Below the pieces are notes generated by a model that saw only the letters and a program-made list of their open reading frames with translations, had not been told where the DNA came from and ran no database searches. The position numbers and the translations under genes are program-made. From Nodosilinea sp. PGN35 (GTDB taxonomy: Bacteria > Cyanobacteriota > Cyanobacteriia > Phormidesmidales > Phormidesmidaceae), in the NCBI RefSeq assembly GCF_029109325.1, contig NZ_JAQKQJ010000018.1, positions 62,001 to 126,000 on the forward strand: a stretch of DNA of 64,000 bases, in the 5' to 3' direction. This document shows positions 9,160-17,491 of the stretch, piece by piece. Each line of letters starts with the position of its first letter. Position 1 is the stretch's first letter.

Positions 9160-10053
9160 TCATCCACCCTCCGCTAGCTGGGCGTCTGCCCGCAGGCCCT
9201 TTAGAGCGCTCCACATCTCTCCGGTGTGCATCCATCCCACATAGCCCGAGTACAGACAGTCGCCCGCCGCTGAAGCCAAAAACACGTGGTAAATGCCCAG
9301 GGGGCTGCGCCACAGGCGCAGGCTGCTGCCGTCGCTGAAGGTGTGCCAGGGGGCGGCGCGGGCAAAGTCGCGGCGGTGGGCATCGGTCATGCCCGGTATG
9401 CGGCGCAGGTCTTCTACCAGGGGATGGGACACCATCGGCTCGCTCAGGCGACTGCCGCCCCAAAACTGCTGAATCTGCTCCACCACGCGTGGGTGGCAGC
9501 GCAGGGCCGCGTGGTTGATCCCCCCCAGGCAGACAAACTGGGCGTAGGGCACCCGCGTACTCTCAACCGTGATGGTGCCATCGCTGCCGCCATCGACATC
9601 GCCCGCAATGGCCAGGGTATTGACGGCGGCGGCAATGCGGGCGGCCAGGGAACGGCGATCGCGGCCCAGATCGGCGGCGACCCCTACCCCCACCTGCAGC
9701 GGGTCAAGCAGGCGACCCAGATCGGCCCCGCCCACCGGAGAACCCACCAGAACCAAGAACTCTACCCGCTGCCACCATTCGGGATGACGGCTGAGCACCT
9801 CCAGCCAGATCAGCCCCCCCATGGAGTGGCCCACAATGCGCAGGGGCAGCTCGGGCTGCCGGGCCAGGGTTGCTGTGGCCAGAGCATCCACCTGATCGAT
9901 TAAGGGGGCCATACGCAGCCAGGTCATGGCGTAGTTGAGGCAGGGGGCGACGATCTGCGCGTTCTCGCCCGCCAGCTGCTCCGCCAGGGTCATCATGGCC
10001 TGGTTGGTGTCGGCCCAGCCGTGCTGAGCAAAGAGAATGAAGTTTTCGGGCAT
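9160..10053 (-). CDS. Alpha/beta hydrolase (lipase/esterase-like)
   Basis: 297 residues. FILFAQHGWADTNQAM matches the oxyanion-hole HG region of alpha/beta hydrolases. IVGHSMGGLIWLEVL carries the nucleophile elbow G-H-S-M-G with Ser at about residue 117. A late His needed for the triad is plausible but not uniquely identifiable. The substrate is unknown. No signal peptide is seen, so it is likely cytoplasmic. It is downstream of the HdeD-like gene with an 11-bp gap on the same strand and is probably co-transcribed. It meets the upstream hypothetical gene tail to tail with essentially no spacer. Confidence 0.85.
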   Translation of the reverse strand: MPENFILFAQHGWADTNQAMMTLAEQLAGENAQIVAPCLNYAMTWLRMAPLIDQVDALATATLARQPELPLRIVGHSMGGLIWLEVLSRHPEWWQRVEFLVLVGSPVGGADLGRLLDPLQVGVGVAADLGRDRRSLAARIAAAVNTLAIAGDVDGGSDGTITVESTRVPYAQFVCLGGINHAALRCHPRVVEQIQQFWGGSRLSEPMVSHPLVEDLRRIPGMTDAHRRDFARAAPWHTFSDGSSLRLWRSPLGIYHVFLASAAGDCLYSGYVGWMHTGEMWSALKGLRADAQLAEGG

Positions 10054-10064
10054 AGGAGGGGGTG

Positions 10065-10643
10065 CTAGGCCACTTCCTTGCGGGCGGCCAGGGCGGCCCC
10101 CAGCAGGGAAGCCCCACTGAACAGCAGGCTAGTGCCTACGTACAGGCCAATCAGCCAGGGGGAGCTGAACGGCCAGCGATTGATCACTAAAATCCCTAAA
10201 ATTAGCGTGATAATGCCGTTGATGGCGACAAACCAGGACATGGTGCCCCCCGCTCGGTAGGTAAACGCCATGATAATAGTAAAAATGCCCTCGGCAATAA
10301 ACAGCAGCCCGAAGGCCAGGGTTAACCCGGCGATCGCCCGATCTAGATTAAATAAAATATAGAGCCCCGCCGCACCATAAAATACGCCAACTACCAGGCT
10401 CAGCCACAGCGCTTTGACGGCCCTCGACTGAAACGCCTGCACCACCTGCAAGAGACCGCCAATCAGCGCTATCCACCCGATCACAGAGGTAAAAAACGCG
10501 GCGGCAATTCGCGGCAGTAGAATTGACAGAGTCCCTAGAACAATCAATCCGATGCTGAGGGTCATGACCCAGGCCGTCGCTGCCTTGATCTCCGTACTGG
10601 TCTCCTTTCCGGTCTCCGTATTGGGTTGAGGGTTCATGGTCAT
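10065..10643 (-). CDS. HdeD family (DUF308) membrane protein
   Basis: 192 residues with six predicted membrane segments, arranged as three repeated hairpins: AWVMTLSIGLIVLGTLSILLP, the ITSVIGW region, LWLSLVVGVFYGAAGLYIL, and so on to LIGLYVGTSLLFSGASLL. The pattern with GLYIL and LILGILVINRWP is that of the HdeD family, linked to acid and stress tolerance in enterobacteria. The role in cyanobacteria is unknown. The N-terminal 20 residues are hydrophilic. Two in-frame ATGs six bases apart (10643 and 10637) are equally possible starts. Confidence 0.85.
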   Translation of the reverse strand: MTMNPQPNTETGKETSTEIKAATAWVMTLSIGLIVLGTLSILLPRIAAAFFTSVIGWIALIGGLLQVVQAFQSRAVKALWLSLVVGVFYGAAGLYILFNLDRAIAGLTLAFGLLFIAEGIFTIIMAFTYRAGGTMSWFVAINGIITLILGILVINRWPFSSPWLIGLYVGTSLLFSGASLLGAALAARKEVA

Positions 10644-10839
10644 GACAGCGCCTCGACAAATAGGGTCTGCTGACGAAAAAACTAACGGTAGCCCGGCCGG
10701 TTAGGCATGCCCCACAGCGACTGTTTTTGCCAGTTCAGCAACCTTATACCCTACTTGTGCGGTGTACCGCCATCCTCCGCTAGACCTGACTTTGACCGCT
10801 AGTTTAGAACCCCTTTGTCCAACCCTTTTCGCTAACCCT

Positions 10840-11670
10840 ATGGCCTACCCGCGCGATCTGGTGTCTGCCGATTGGCTAGTTCAGCACCTCAATGACCCTG
10901 GGGTGCTTGTGATTGACTGCCGCTTTGCCCTGGGCGATCCCTCCTGGGGGGCGCAGCAGTATGCCGCTGGCCATATTCCCCGTGCCGAGTACCTCGATCT
11001 CAACCGAGATCTCTCTGGCTCGGTGCAGGCCCGTGGGGGTCGCCATCCCCTGCCCGACCTAGAGACGTTGGCCCAGCGGCTCTCGGCTATCGGGGTGGAG
11101 TCTAACGGCTCGGCCTCCACCCTGGTCGTTGCCTACGACGACGCTCGTTTCGCCTTCGCCGCGCGTCTCTGGTGGCTGCTGCGCTATCTGGGCCACGACA
11201 GCGTAGCCGTGCTCGACGGCGGTTGGTCGAGGTGGATGCGGGGGGGCTATCCCACCAGTACCGAGCTCCCTGGCCCTCGGCCAGGCAACTTTGTGCCCGC
11301 GCCCCGGCAGGATTGGATCGTAGATATTGACGCCGTCCGCCACCGCCCGCCGGGAACGCTGCTGATCGATGCGCGATCGCCCGAACGCTACCGGGGTGAA
11401 GTCGAGCCCATCGATCCCATTGCGGGCAGCATCCCTGGCGCGGTGAACTACTTTTGGCAAGACGTCTCCACCGAACTGGGCCAGATGAGGCCCCCTGAAG
11501 AGCTGGCCCGCCACTGGGCCAGGCTGGACGAGGCCGACGAGGTCATCGTCTACTGCGGTTCTGGGGTCACCGCCTGCGTCAACCTCCTGGCCCAGGCCGT
11601 CGCCGGGCGACCAGTGGCCAAGCTCTACCCTGGCGGCTGGAGCGACTGGTGCTCCTATTGCAGCAGTTGA
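10840..11670 (+). CDS. Thiosulfate/3-mercaptopyruvate sulfurtransferase (two rhodanese domains)
   Basis: 276 residues from ATG 10840. Two rhodanese modules: an inactive N-terminal one (VLVIDCRFAL, AGHIPRAEYLDL, GVLDGGWSRW-like AVLDGGWSRW) and a catalytic C-terminal one with LLIDARSPERYRGE, GSIPGAVN and the active-site loop YCGSGVTA carrying the persulfide-forming Cys. The enzyme transfers sulfane sulfur to cyanide or thiols in the cytoplasm. The protein ends YPGGWSDWCSYCSS: the last Cys-Ser-Ser and the stop are encoded by a dispersed repeat (11656-11723), so the natural C terminus may have been replaced by repeat insertion. An upstream in-frame reading exists, but family homology starts at MAYPRDLVS. 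Confidence 0.92.
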   Translation: MAYPRDLVSADWLVQHLNDPGVLVIDCRFALGDPSWGAQQYAAGHIPRAEYLDLNRDLSGSVQARGGRHPLPDLETLAQRLSAIGVESNGSASTLVVAYDDARFAFAARLWWLLRYLGHDSVAVLDGGWSRWMRGGYPTSTELPGPRPGNFVPAPRQDWIVDIDAVRHRPPGTLLIDARSPERYRGEVEPIDPIAGSIPGAVNYFWQDVSTELGQMRPPEELARHWARLDEADEVIVYCGSGVTACVNLLAQAVAGRPVAKLYPGGWSDWCSYCSS

Positions 11671-11723
11671 TTGGGTGAGGGCACTTTGGCAGACCTGTCC
11701 TACCCTAATGGGCTTCTGCAATA
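11656..11723. repeat. Dispersed inverted-repeat element A, short form
   Basis: 68 nt with terminal inverted repeats TATTGCAGCAG (11656-11666) and CTTCTGCAATA (11713-11723), matching at 10 of 11 positions. Further complementarity runs inward (ATTGGGTGAGG against CCTACCCTAAT). Both halves resemble the two ends of the longer region 21167-21536. It supplies the stop codon of the rhodanese gene. Confidence 0.65.
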
Positions 11724-11744
11724 AGTTGAGAACGTTTTGATGGG

Positions 11745-11847
11745 TATAGCTGTAGTCAGTCCGGTTGAGGATATTTCTAGATGGCCGTTCAAACGTTTGA
11801 ACGTTTTGGAGATTGTTGGTGTCCTAACCAGCGTGACTATGGCTATA
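11745..11847. repeat. Palindromic element B, full copy 1
   Basis: 103 nt bounded by TATAGC and GCTATA. The arms (TATAGCTGTAGTCAG and, inverted, TATAGCCATAGTCAC, then GGTTGAGGA / GGTTAGGAC) are imperfect inverted repeats of about 25 bp. The centre contains GTTCAAACGTTTGAACGTT, the same AACGTT octamer seen in the kdp-locus arrays. A second full copy is at 57885-57988 and a half copy at 60359-60413. Confidence 0.75.
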
Positions 11848-11896
11848 CAATCTCGCCAAGCCGTTACCGCGCCAGGGCAGGGTGGGCACTGCCACC

Positions 11897-11918
11897 CGTG
11901 GGAAAACAGTTTCCCACG
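11897..11918 (-). terminator. Hairpin downstream of terC
   Basis: CGTGGGAAA (11897-11905) and TTTCCCACG (11910-11918) form a perfect 9-bp stem with a 4-nt loop. It lies 59 bp beyond the stop of the terC-like gene. There is no T-run, so it could be an mRNA 3'-end stem rather than a classical terminator. Confidence 0.45.
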
Positions 11919-11976
11919 CTTGCCTTGCTGTTGCAGAGGCGCTACACCGCAATATCCGACACGGCTACTTGTGGCG

Positions 11977-12840
11977 CTAATCCTTTGGCAAGGGTAGTGC
12001 TGGGGTAGGGTCGTCCTGCCCTGGGGACGCAGCAGGACTGCTGCCCTGGGCCTCTAGCTCGGCTACGGTGGGCACTTTGCCATGGCTGAGGTGCCCGTCG
12101 CTGGCCACACCCTCCTGGCTGCGCTTCGAAAACCCCCAGGCAAACACCAGGGCAATCACCAGCACCATGGCCCACTCGGGCGGCACCAGGGTGGGGTCAA
12201 TTACCCGCACCAGCAGGCGGATGCCCACAAAACCAACTGTAATAAAGCCCGCGTCTTCTAAATGCTCAAACTCTTCTAGCCAGCGAATAAACAGCCCCGC
12301 CATAAATCGCAGGGTGATGATACCAATGGTGCCGCCCAGCAAAATCACCATCACATCCTTAGACAGCGCTAGGGCGGTGGTCACGCTGTCGAGGGAAAAC
12401 GCCAGATCGGTGAAGGCAATTACCGGAATCGCCTGTAAGAGGTTGGCGAAGCGAGGCCCGTGGTGATGGGCTGCTTCGTCAGATTCAGCGGTGAAGTGCT
12501 TGTACACCAGCCACAGCAGGTAGGCGGCTCCCATCACCTCAAACTGCCAAAATTGCAGCACCCAGCCCGCCGTCAAGATCAGCGCCACCCGCAAAATAAA
12601 CGCGATCAGCAGTCCATAGTTCAATGCCCGGCGCTGCATGGCTTCGCTCTCTAGACCCTGGGCGATCGCCGCCAGGGCGATCGCATTGTCGGCCGACAGC
12701 ACCGCTTCCAGCGCGATCAGCACCGGCAGCAGCAGCAGGGTATCGACCCCAAAATTGGTAGAAATATCCAGCAGTCGGTCTAGCATAAGCTCAGTTGAGC
12801 CGCCTAGGGCAGCCATCGTAAGGTCTAAGGGTAAAGGCAC
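11977..12840 (-). CDS. TerC/Alx family integral membrane protein (metal ion exporter)
   Basis: 287 residues with about seven membrane segments. The family signature motifs are clear: LEAVLSADNAIALAAIA (segment 2) and FTDLAFSLDSVTTALALSKD (segment 5), whose Asp residues lie in the membrane as expected for cation transport. TerC/Alx proteins export manganese or take part in tellurite resistance; plant and cyanobacterial relatives also support thylakoid biogenesis. The C-terminal 45 residues are hydrophilic and Pro-rich. The start is uncertain: a Met at residue 19 (12786) is an alternative. It is monocistronic by context. Confidence 0.9.
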   Translation of the reverse strand: MPLPLDLTMAALGGSTELMLDRLLDISTNFGVDTLLLLPVLIALEAVLSADNAIALAAIAQGLESEAMQRRALNYGLLIAFILRVALILTAGWVLQFWQFEVMGAAYLLWLVYKHFTAESDEAAHHHGPRFANLLQAIPVIAFTDLAFSLDSVTTALALSKDVMVILLGGTIGIITLRFMAGLFIRWLEEFEHLEDAGFITVGFVGIRLLVRVIDPTLVPPEWAMVLVIALVFAWGFSKRSQEGVASDGHLSHGKVPTVAELEAQGSSPAASPGQDDPTPALPLPKD

Positions 12841-12991
12841 AGGCCCGGCTGGCCCACGGTCGCAGACAATTCAGGAAACATCCCCGCCTGCGCTGGCCCC
12901 GTCCGCTCAGCGGCGCAATAGGTTCAGTCTAACGTGCCCCACTTCCTTAGAATAGTACGGTTACCATCCGCCCGCAGGGGAGACTTCTGGA

Positions 12992-13780
12992 GTGCTAAGT
13001 TCGCTGCTGACGCAATTTCGCCAACGCTATCCCCAGGGCAGCCTGACGTCAGATCTGCTCACCATCCACGACGGGCTGTACGTAGTAAGGGTTTGGGCCG
13101 GAGTAGACGGGCGAGTGCTGGCTAGCGGGCTGGGTGCCCATACCGCCCTGGAGCTGGCCGAAGACAGGGCCACCACCCGCGCCCTAGAGCGTCTGGGCCT
13201 TGCTGTTGCCCAGAGCCCAACTTTGCCCCAGCCTGCTGGCCTTGGGCCCTTTGGGGAGGCTCAGGCGGCTGGGTCTCCCAGTCCACCCTTGCCGGGGCTG
13301 GCCGGGGCGATCGCCCCCCCCCGCCCGCCCGAGGCCCTGGAGCCCGAGGCCCCGGATGCTTCCGCAGCTGTCCCGGTCGCCACCCCGGTCAGTCCTCGGG
13401 TGGCCCCGCCCCCTCTAACCCTAGTGTCCCCAACCCTCGGCCCTGGGTCGGCGGCCAAACACTCCGCCGCCGATCTGCCGGCGCTGGGAACCCCGCCCTG
13501 GCCCCAAGACCCTGAGCCAGTTCCGGCTGCGTCCCCAGAGACCGTTGGGCGGCCGCCCAACGAATTTGCCCTGGGGACAGACCCTGGGGCCTCAGTCGAT
13601 TTGTCCGACATCATCGCCCAGACCGATGTGGAACTCCAGCGGCTGGGCTGGGGGGTCAACCAGGGCCGCGAATTTTTGGAGAAGACCTACGGCAAGCGAT
13701 CGCGCCACGACCTCACCGACGACGAACTGCTAGAGTTCTTGCTGTTTTTAGAAACTCAACCTTCCCCCGGCAGCCCTTAA
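12992..13780 (+). CDS. Conserved hypothetical protein with low-complexity Pro/Ala linker
   Basis: 262 residues from GTG 12992 with GCAGGGGAG upstream. Three parts are visible. Residues 1-70 are a small folded region (LLTIHDGLYVVRVWAGVDGR, then a helix with ELAEDRATTRALERLGL) that resembles a nucleic-acid-binding or DRBM-like alpha-beta module. Residues 75-190 are a Pro/Ala/Gly-rich, probably disordered linker. Residues 200-262 are a conserved helical C terminus (SDIIAQTDVELQRLGWG, YGKRSRHDLTDDELLEFL). The function is not known to me. It converges on clpP with a 45-bp spacer. Confidence 0.75.
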   Translation: MLSSLLTQFRQRYPQGSLTSDLLTIHDGLYVVRVWAGVDGRVLASGLGAHTALELAEDRATTRALERLGLAVAQSPTLPQPAGLGPFGEAQAAGSPSPPLPGLAGAIAPPRPPEALEPEAPDASAAVPVATPVSPRVAPPPLTLVSPTLGPGSAAKHSAADLPALGTPPWPQDPEPVPAASPETVGRPPNEFALGTDPGASVDLSDIIAQTDVELQRLGWGVNQGREFLEKTYGKRSRHDLTDDELLEFLLFLETQPSPGSP

Positions 13781-13825
13781 CCGCCAAAGCGCAAGACCCC
13801 GGCGGCTGGAGAAAGCTTAGGCTGA

Positions 13826-14431
13826 TTACATCACGGTCAGGGGGTGGGCACCCACAGCAGTGCGGTCAATCACCTGGTCGATCAGGCCGTACTCCACCGC
13901 CTCGTGGGGGCTCATGAAGAAGTCCCGCTCGGTGTCTTCGGCGATCTTGGCCAGGGGTTGACCGGTGTTGCGGGCGATCGCCTCATTGAGCTGCTGCTTT
14001 AGGTAGAGAATTTCTTTGGCCTGAATTTCAATATCGGTGGCCTGGCCCTGGGCACCGCCGAGGGGCTGGTGAATCATGATCCGGGAGTTGGGCAGGCTCA
14101 TGCGCTTGCCTTTTTCGCCAGCCGTTAGCAAAAAGGCCCCCATGCTGGCCGCCAGCCCCACGCAGATGGTGCACACCTGGGGCCGAATGTGGTTCATGGT
14201 GTCGTAGATGCCCAGCCCCGCGCTCACCGAGCCGCCGGGGGAGTTGATGTAGAGGTAGATGTCTTTGTCGGGATCTTCGGCTTCGAGAAAGAGCATTTGG
14301 GCCACAATCAGGTTGGCCGAATCGGCAGTGACTTCCTGGCCGAGAAAGATAATGCGCTCCCGCAACAGCCGGGAATAGATGTCAAACGCCCGCTCGCCAC
14401 GCCCGGATTGCTCAATAACGGTTGGAATCAT
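13826..14431 (-). CDS. clpP: ATP-dependent Clp protease proteolytic subunit
   Basis: 201 residues, full length for ClpP. The catalytic triad is visible: Ser in GLAASMGAFLL, His in IMIHQPLGGAQGQ, and Asp in IAEDTERDFFMSPHEA. YINSPGGSVSAGLGIYDTM forms the oxyanion-hole segment. ClpP makes a tetradecameric chamber that degrades proteins delivered by ClpC or ClpX in the cytoplasm. Cyanobacteria have several ClpP paralogues plus ClpR; this one keeps all active-site residues, so it is a true ClpP. No ClpX gene is adjacent. It is divergent from panB with a 140-bp shared upstream region. Confidence 0.96.
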   Translation of the reverse strand: MIPTVIEQSGRGERAFDIYSRLLRERIIFLGQEVTADSANLIVAQMLFLEAEDPDKDIYLYINSPGGSVSAGLGIYDTMNHIRPQVCTICVGLAASMGAFLLTAGEKGKRMSLPNSRIMIHQPLGGAQGQATDIEIQAKEILYLKQQLNEAIARNTGQPLAKIAEDTERDFFMSPHEAVEYGLIDQVIDRTAVGAHPLTVM

Positions 14432-14571
14432 GAGGATAAGCCACTTGCACTGCTGTACCTAATTCTAGCGACTTGTGGAGCCGAGGATTGGCCGAGGATG
14501 GAGGGATAGCCGAATCAGGGTTTGCTATTCTGGCAACCAGAGCCCTTTTGAAATCTCTGTAGGCGCAGCCC

Positions 14572-15357
14572 ATGGCCGTCAGCGTAGATCACATTTTGCG
14601 GTGGAAGCAGACGGGCCGCCCGGCCCAGCCGATCGCGGTGCTGACCGCCTGGGATGTGATGTCGGCGCAGATTGTCGATGGGGCCGGGGCCGACATTGTG
14701 CTGGTGGGTGACTCGCTGGCCATGGTGGCTTTGGGCTACGACACCACCCTGCCCCTGACAATGGAAGACATGCTGATCGCGGCGCGGGCGGTGCGGCGCG
14801 GCGTCAAAAACGCTCTGGTGGTCGTGGATATGCCCTTTTTGAGCTACCAAACCAGCCTTGAAGACGCGGTGCGGGCGGCGGGGCAAATGCTGAAAACAGG
14901 AGCCCAGGCGGTGAAGCTGGAGGGGGGGCATCCGGCGGCAGTGGCCACCGTAGAGCGCCTGGTGCAGTGGGGCATTCCGGTGATGGGCCACGTGGGGCTG
15001 ACGCCGCAGTCGGTGAATCAGCTGGGGGGCTTTCGTCAGCAGGGCAAGACCGGGGCGGAGGGCGATCGCATTCTCGCCGAAGCCAAAGCGCTAGAGCAGG
15101 CCGGGGCCTTCTCCATTGTGCTGGAGCATATTCCGGCGTCGCTGGCCCACACTATTACCAAGGCCCTGAGCATTCCCACCATTGGCATTGGGGCGGGGGT
15201 GCACTGCGACGGTCAGGTGCTGGTCACCGCCGACGTGCTGGGGCTGTCGGCCTGGCAGCCGCCCTTTGCCAAGGTCTACGCCAACCTGCGCCAGCAGGCC
15301 GTGGCAGCGGCTGAGCAGTTCTGTGGCGAGGTGCGATCGGGGCAGTATCCCCGGTGA
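14572..15357 (+). CDS. panB: 3-methyl-2-oxobutanoate hydroxymethyltransferase
   Basis: 261 residues. PanB signatures: ITVLTAWD-like IAVLTAWDVMSAQIVDGAG, VGDSLAMVALGYDTTLPLTM (metal-binding Asp), VVVDMPFLSY, AVKLEGG, GIPVMGHVGLTPQSVN, SIVLEHIPASLA with the catalytic Glu, and TIGIGAGVHCDGQVLV. It adds a hydroxymethyl group from methylenetetrahydrofolate to 2-oxoisovalerate to make ketopantoate, the first step of pantothenate and coenzyme A synthesis. It is located in the cytoplasm as a decamer. No panC is adjacent. It starts at ATG 14572; the previous 50 bases contain GTAGGCGCAG rather than a strong Shine-Dalgarno. Confidence 0.96.
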   Translation: MAVSVDHILRWKQTGRPAQPIAVLTAWDVMSAQIVDGAGADIVLVGDSLAMVALGYDTTLPLTMEDMLIAARAVRRGVKNALVVVDMPFLSYQTSLEDAVRAAGQMLKTGAQAVKLEGGHPAAVATVERLVQWGIPVMGHVGLTPQSVNQLGGFRQQGKTGAEGDRILAEAKALEQAGAFSIVLEHIPASLAHTITKALSIPTIGIGAGVHCDGQVLVTADVLGLSAWQPPFAKVYANLRQQAVAAAEQFCGEVRSGQYPR

Positions 15358-15449
15358 GGCATTGGGGCAGTCCCCGGCGTAAAATTCCGTTAAGCTAGGA
15401 ACGCTGGCATCTAGCACAGAGACGATTTACTACGGTTGATACTTACGTT

Positions 15450-16724
15450 ATGACCACAACACTTCAGTTTAAGTACGACGTTAAAGATATTTCCCTGGCG
15501 GCCCAGGGCAAACAGCGCATTGAGTGGGCCGGGCGCGAGATGCCCGTGCTGCGTCAGATTCAAGACCGCTTTGCCGCCGAAAAACCCCTGGCCGGCATTC
15601 GAATTTCGGCCTGTTGCCACGTCACCACCGAGACCGCCCACCTGGCGATCGCCCTCAAGAATGCCGGTGCCGACGCCGTGCTGATTGCCAGCAACCCCCT
15701 CTCCACCCAGGATGACGTGGCGGCCAGCCTGGTGGCCGACTACGGCATTCCCGTCTTTGCTCTCAAGGGTGAAGACAACGCCACCTACCACCGCCACGTG
15801 CAAACCGCCCTTGACCACCGCCCCAACATCATCATCGACGACGGTAGCGACGTGGTCGCCACCCTGGTGCAGACCCGTAAAGAGCAGCTTGCCGACATCA
15901 TCGGCACCACCGAAGAGACCACCACCGGCATTGTGCGCCTGCGGGCCATGTTTAAAGACGGCGTGCTCAGCTTCCCGGCCATGAACGTCAACGACGCCGA
16001 CACCAAGCACTTTTTCGACAACCGCTACGGCACCGGTCAGTCCACCCTCGACGGCATCATTCGCGCCACCAACGTGCTGCTGGCGGGCAAAACCGTGGTG
16101 GTGGCTGGCTACGGCTGGTGCGGCAAGGGTACCGCCATGCGGGCGCGGGGCATGGGTGCCAACGTGATTGTCACCGAGATCGACCCGGTGCGCGCCATTG
16201 AAGCGGTAATGGATGGCTTCCGGGTGCTGCCCATGGCCCAGGCCGCCACCGTGGGCGACCTGTTTATCACCGTCACCGGCAACAAGCACGTGATTCGCCG
16301 CGAGCACTTCGAGGCGATGAAAGACGGTGCTATGGTGTGCAACTCCGGCCACTTCGACATCGAGATCGACCTCCAGTCCTTAGGCGAAATGGCCAGCGAA
16401 GTCAAGCAGGTGCGCAACTTTACCCAGCAGTACCTGCTGGGCAACGGCAAGTCGGTGATTGTGCTGGGCGAGGGTCGCCTGGTCAACCTGGCCGCCGCCG
16501 AAGGTCACCCCAGCGCCGTGATGGACATGAGCTTTGCCAACCAGGCCCTGGCCTGCGAATACCTGGTGAAGAACAAGGGTTCCCTGGAGCCGGGTCTGCA
16601 CTCCATCCCTGAGGCAGTCGATAAGGAGATCGCTCGCCTCAAGCTGGTGGCGATGGGTATCGAAGTCGATAGCCTCACCCCCGAGCAGGAGATCTACATC
16701 AACTCCTGGACTGTGGGCACCTAG
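15450..16724 (+). CDS. ahcY: Adenosylhomocysteinase
   Basis: 424 residues, standard length for the cyanobacterial enzyme. It shows ISACCHVTTETAHLAIALKNAGADA (substrate site), DDGSDVV, GTTEETTTGIVRL, the NAD-binding VVVAGYGWCGKGTAMRARGMGA-type fold with GxGxxG, ITVTGNKHVI, CNSGHFDIEID, and the C-terminal YINSW. It hydrolyses S-adenosylhomocysteine to adenosine and homocysteine, relieving product inhibition of methyltransferases. It lies 92 bp after panB on the same strand; a separate promoter is possible. No SAH riboswitch was recognised upstream. Confidence 0.97.
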   Translation: MTTTLQFKYDVKDISLAAQGKQRIEWAGREMPVLRQIQDRFAAEKPLAGIRISACCHVTTETAHLAIALKNAGADAVLIASNPLSTQDDVAASLVADYGIPVFALKGEDNATYHRHVQTALDHRPNIIIDDGSDVVATLVQTRKEQLADIIGTTEETTTGIVRLRAMFKDGVLSFPAMNVNDADTKHFFDNRYGTGQSTLDGIIRATNVLLAGKTVVVAGYGWCGKGTAMRARGMGANVIVTEIDPVRAIEAVMDGFRVLPMAQAATVGDLFITVTGNKHVIRREHFEAMKDGAMVCNSGHFDIEIDLQSLGEMASEVKQVRNFTQQYLLGNGKSVIVLGEGRLVNLAAAEGHPSAVMDMSFANQALACEYLVKNKGSLEPGLHSIPEAVDKEIARLKLVAMGIEVDSLTPEQEIYINSWTVGT

Positions 16725-16763
16725 TGCTGAGTCAAAAAAATAATGACGGGAGGTGTGACTTAG

Positions 16764-16828
16764 GGTTCACGGTTCACGGTGAGCGGTTTAAGGCGAGCCG
16801 TGTACCGTTTACCGTAGACCGTCAACCC
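16764..16828. repeat. Heptamer (7-bp period) repeat array with inverted arms
   Basis: Left arm GGTTCAC GGTTCAC GGTGAGC GGTTTAA; right arm with the complement in CCGTGTACC GTTTACC GTAGACC GTCAACC. The two arms can pair as an imperfect stem-loop after the ahcY stop. Short tandemly repeated heptanucleotides are a known feature of cyanobacterial genomes. Confidence 0.7.
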
Positions 16829-17005
16829 CGTTAGTCCGTCAGCCCGTCACATTTAACTCGACTAACTACTAGGGCAAACCAAGGAAATCCGGCTGCGGCC
16901 ATGAGCGTTAGGGGGTAAAGACTATATCTTTATCCCCTGCTTATATTTGGCAGGTATGGTCTGACTGCTTAGGCAATCTCTAGGAAAGATTTTCCCTCAA
17001 TGCAG

Positions 17006-17036
17006 GATGGGCAAAGGGCAAAGCCCTTTGCCCATC
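17006..17036. repeat. Perfect 14-bp-stem hairpin
   Basis: GATGGGCAAAGGGC (17006-17019) and GCCCTTTGCCCATC (17023-17036) are exact complements with an AAA loop. A related partial copy follows (GATGGGCACGCAAGCTTTGCCCATC, about 17051-17075). The repetition suggests a dispersed hairpin element rather than a terminator. Confidence 0.7.
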
Positions 17037-17129
17037 AAGGTTGTCGAGCGATGGGCACGCAAGCTTTGCCCATCTTGCAGTGGTACTTTCTGATCTAGAA
17101 ATCGCCATAGAGTCCTGTATCTCAACATC

Positions 17130-17435
17130 ATGACCAAACTATTTGCCAAACTGTGGGTTGTCGTTGCCCTGGGCGCAGCGCTGGGGGTGATTCTGCTCAG
17201 CCTCGTTCAGGTCAGTCCGGCGCTCTCGACCGTAGCTCAAGCCCCCCGCCTGGTGCCCGCCATTCTCAACGGCAATCCTGTTAGTGTGCTATATGTCACC
17301 CGCAGCAGCGATACGGTGCTGGTGCGCTGCTACCCTGGCTTTGAGCCGTCCATGGCCCTGCGCCCGATGGGAGGCAACTCTCCCCAGGGAGAGGGCGTGT
17401 TAACCTGCGTCAACAGTGAACCCGATCGGCCCTGA
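17130..17435 (+). CDS. Small membrane-anchored or secreted hypothetical protein
   Basis: 101 residues. An N-terminal hydrophobic segment (residues about 9-30, WVVVALGAALGVILLSLV) looks like a signal anchor or signal peptide. The remainder is a short extracytoplasmic part with two Cys (LVRCYPGFEP and VLTCVNSEP) that could form a disulfide. The function is unknown. A strong terminator follows 25 bp after the stop, and the gene has its own upstream region, so it is monocistronic. Confidence 0.65.
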   Translation: MTKLFAKLWVVVALGAALGVILLSLVQVSPALSTVAQAPRLVPAILNGNPVSVLYVTRSSDTVLVRCYPGFEPSMALRPMGGNSPQGEGVLTCVNSEPDRP

Positions 17436-17460
17436 TTGGTCAAACGTCTGTATATAATAA

Positions 17461-17491
17461 GCCCCCGAAGCCGAGACTTCGGGGGCTGTTT
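17461..17491 (+). terminator. Rho-independent terminator
   Basis: GCCCCCGAAG (17461-17470) pairs perfectly with CTTCGGGGGC (17477-17486) around a 6-nt loop, followed by TGTTTAAT. It ends the transcript of the small secreted-protein gene. Confidence 0.8.

Larger units (their letters stand above)
16725..17129. other. Gene-free stretch with heptamer array and perfect hairpin
   Basis: 405 bases between ahcY and a small secreted-protein gene. No open frame looks coding. They hold the 7-bp-period array at 16764-16828 and the 14-bp-stem hairpin at 17006-17036. A promoter for the next gene must lie in the last ~90 bases but none stood out. Confidence 0.5.

Noticed and set aside
11737..11997. 86-codon forward open frame
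   Set aside because: It runs through repeat elements A/B and hairpins and has no protein-like composition.
15358..15449. SAH riboswitch upstream of ahcY
   Set aside because: The short spacer has no recognisable conserved pseudoknot sequence.
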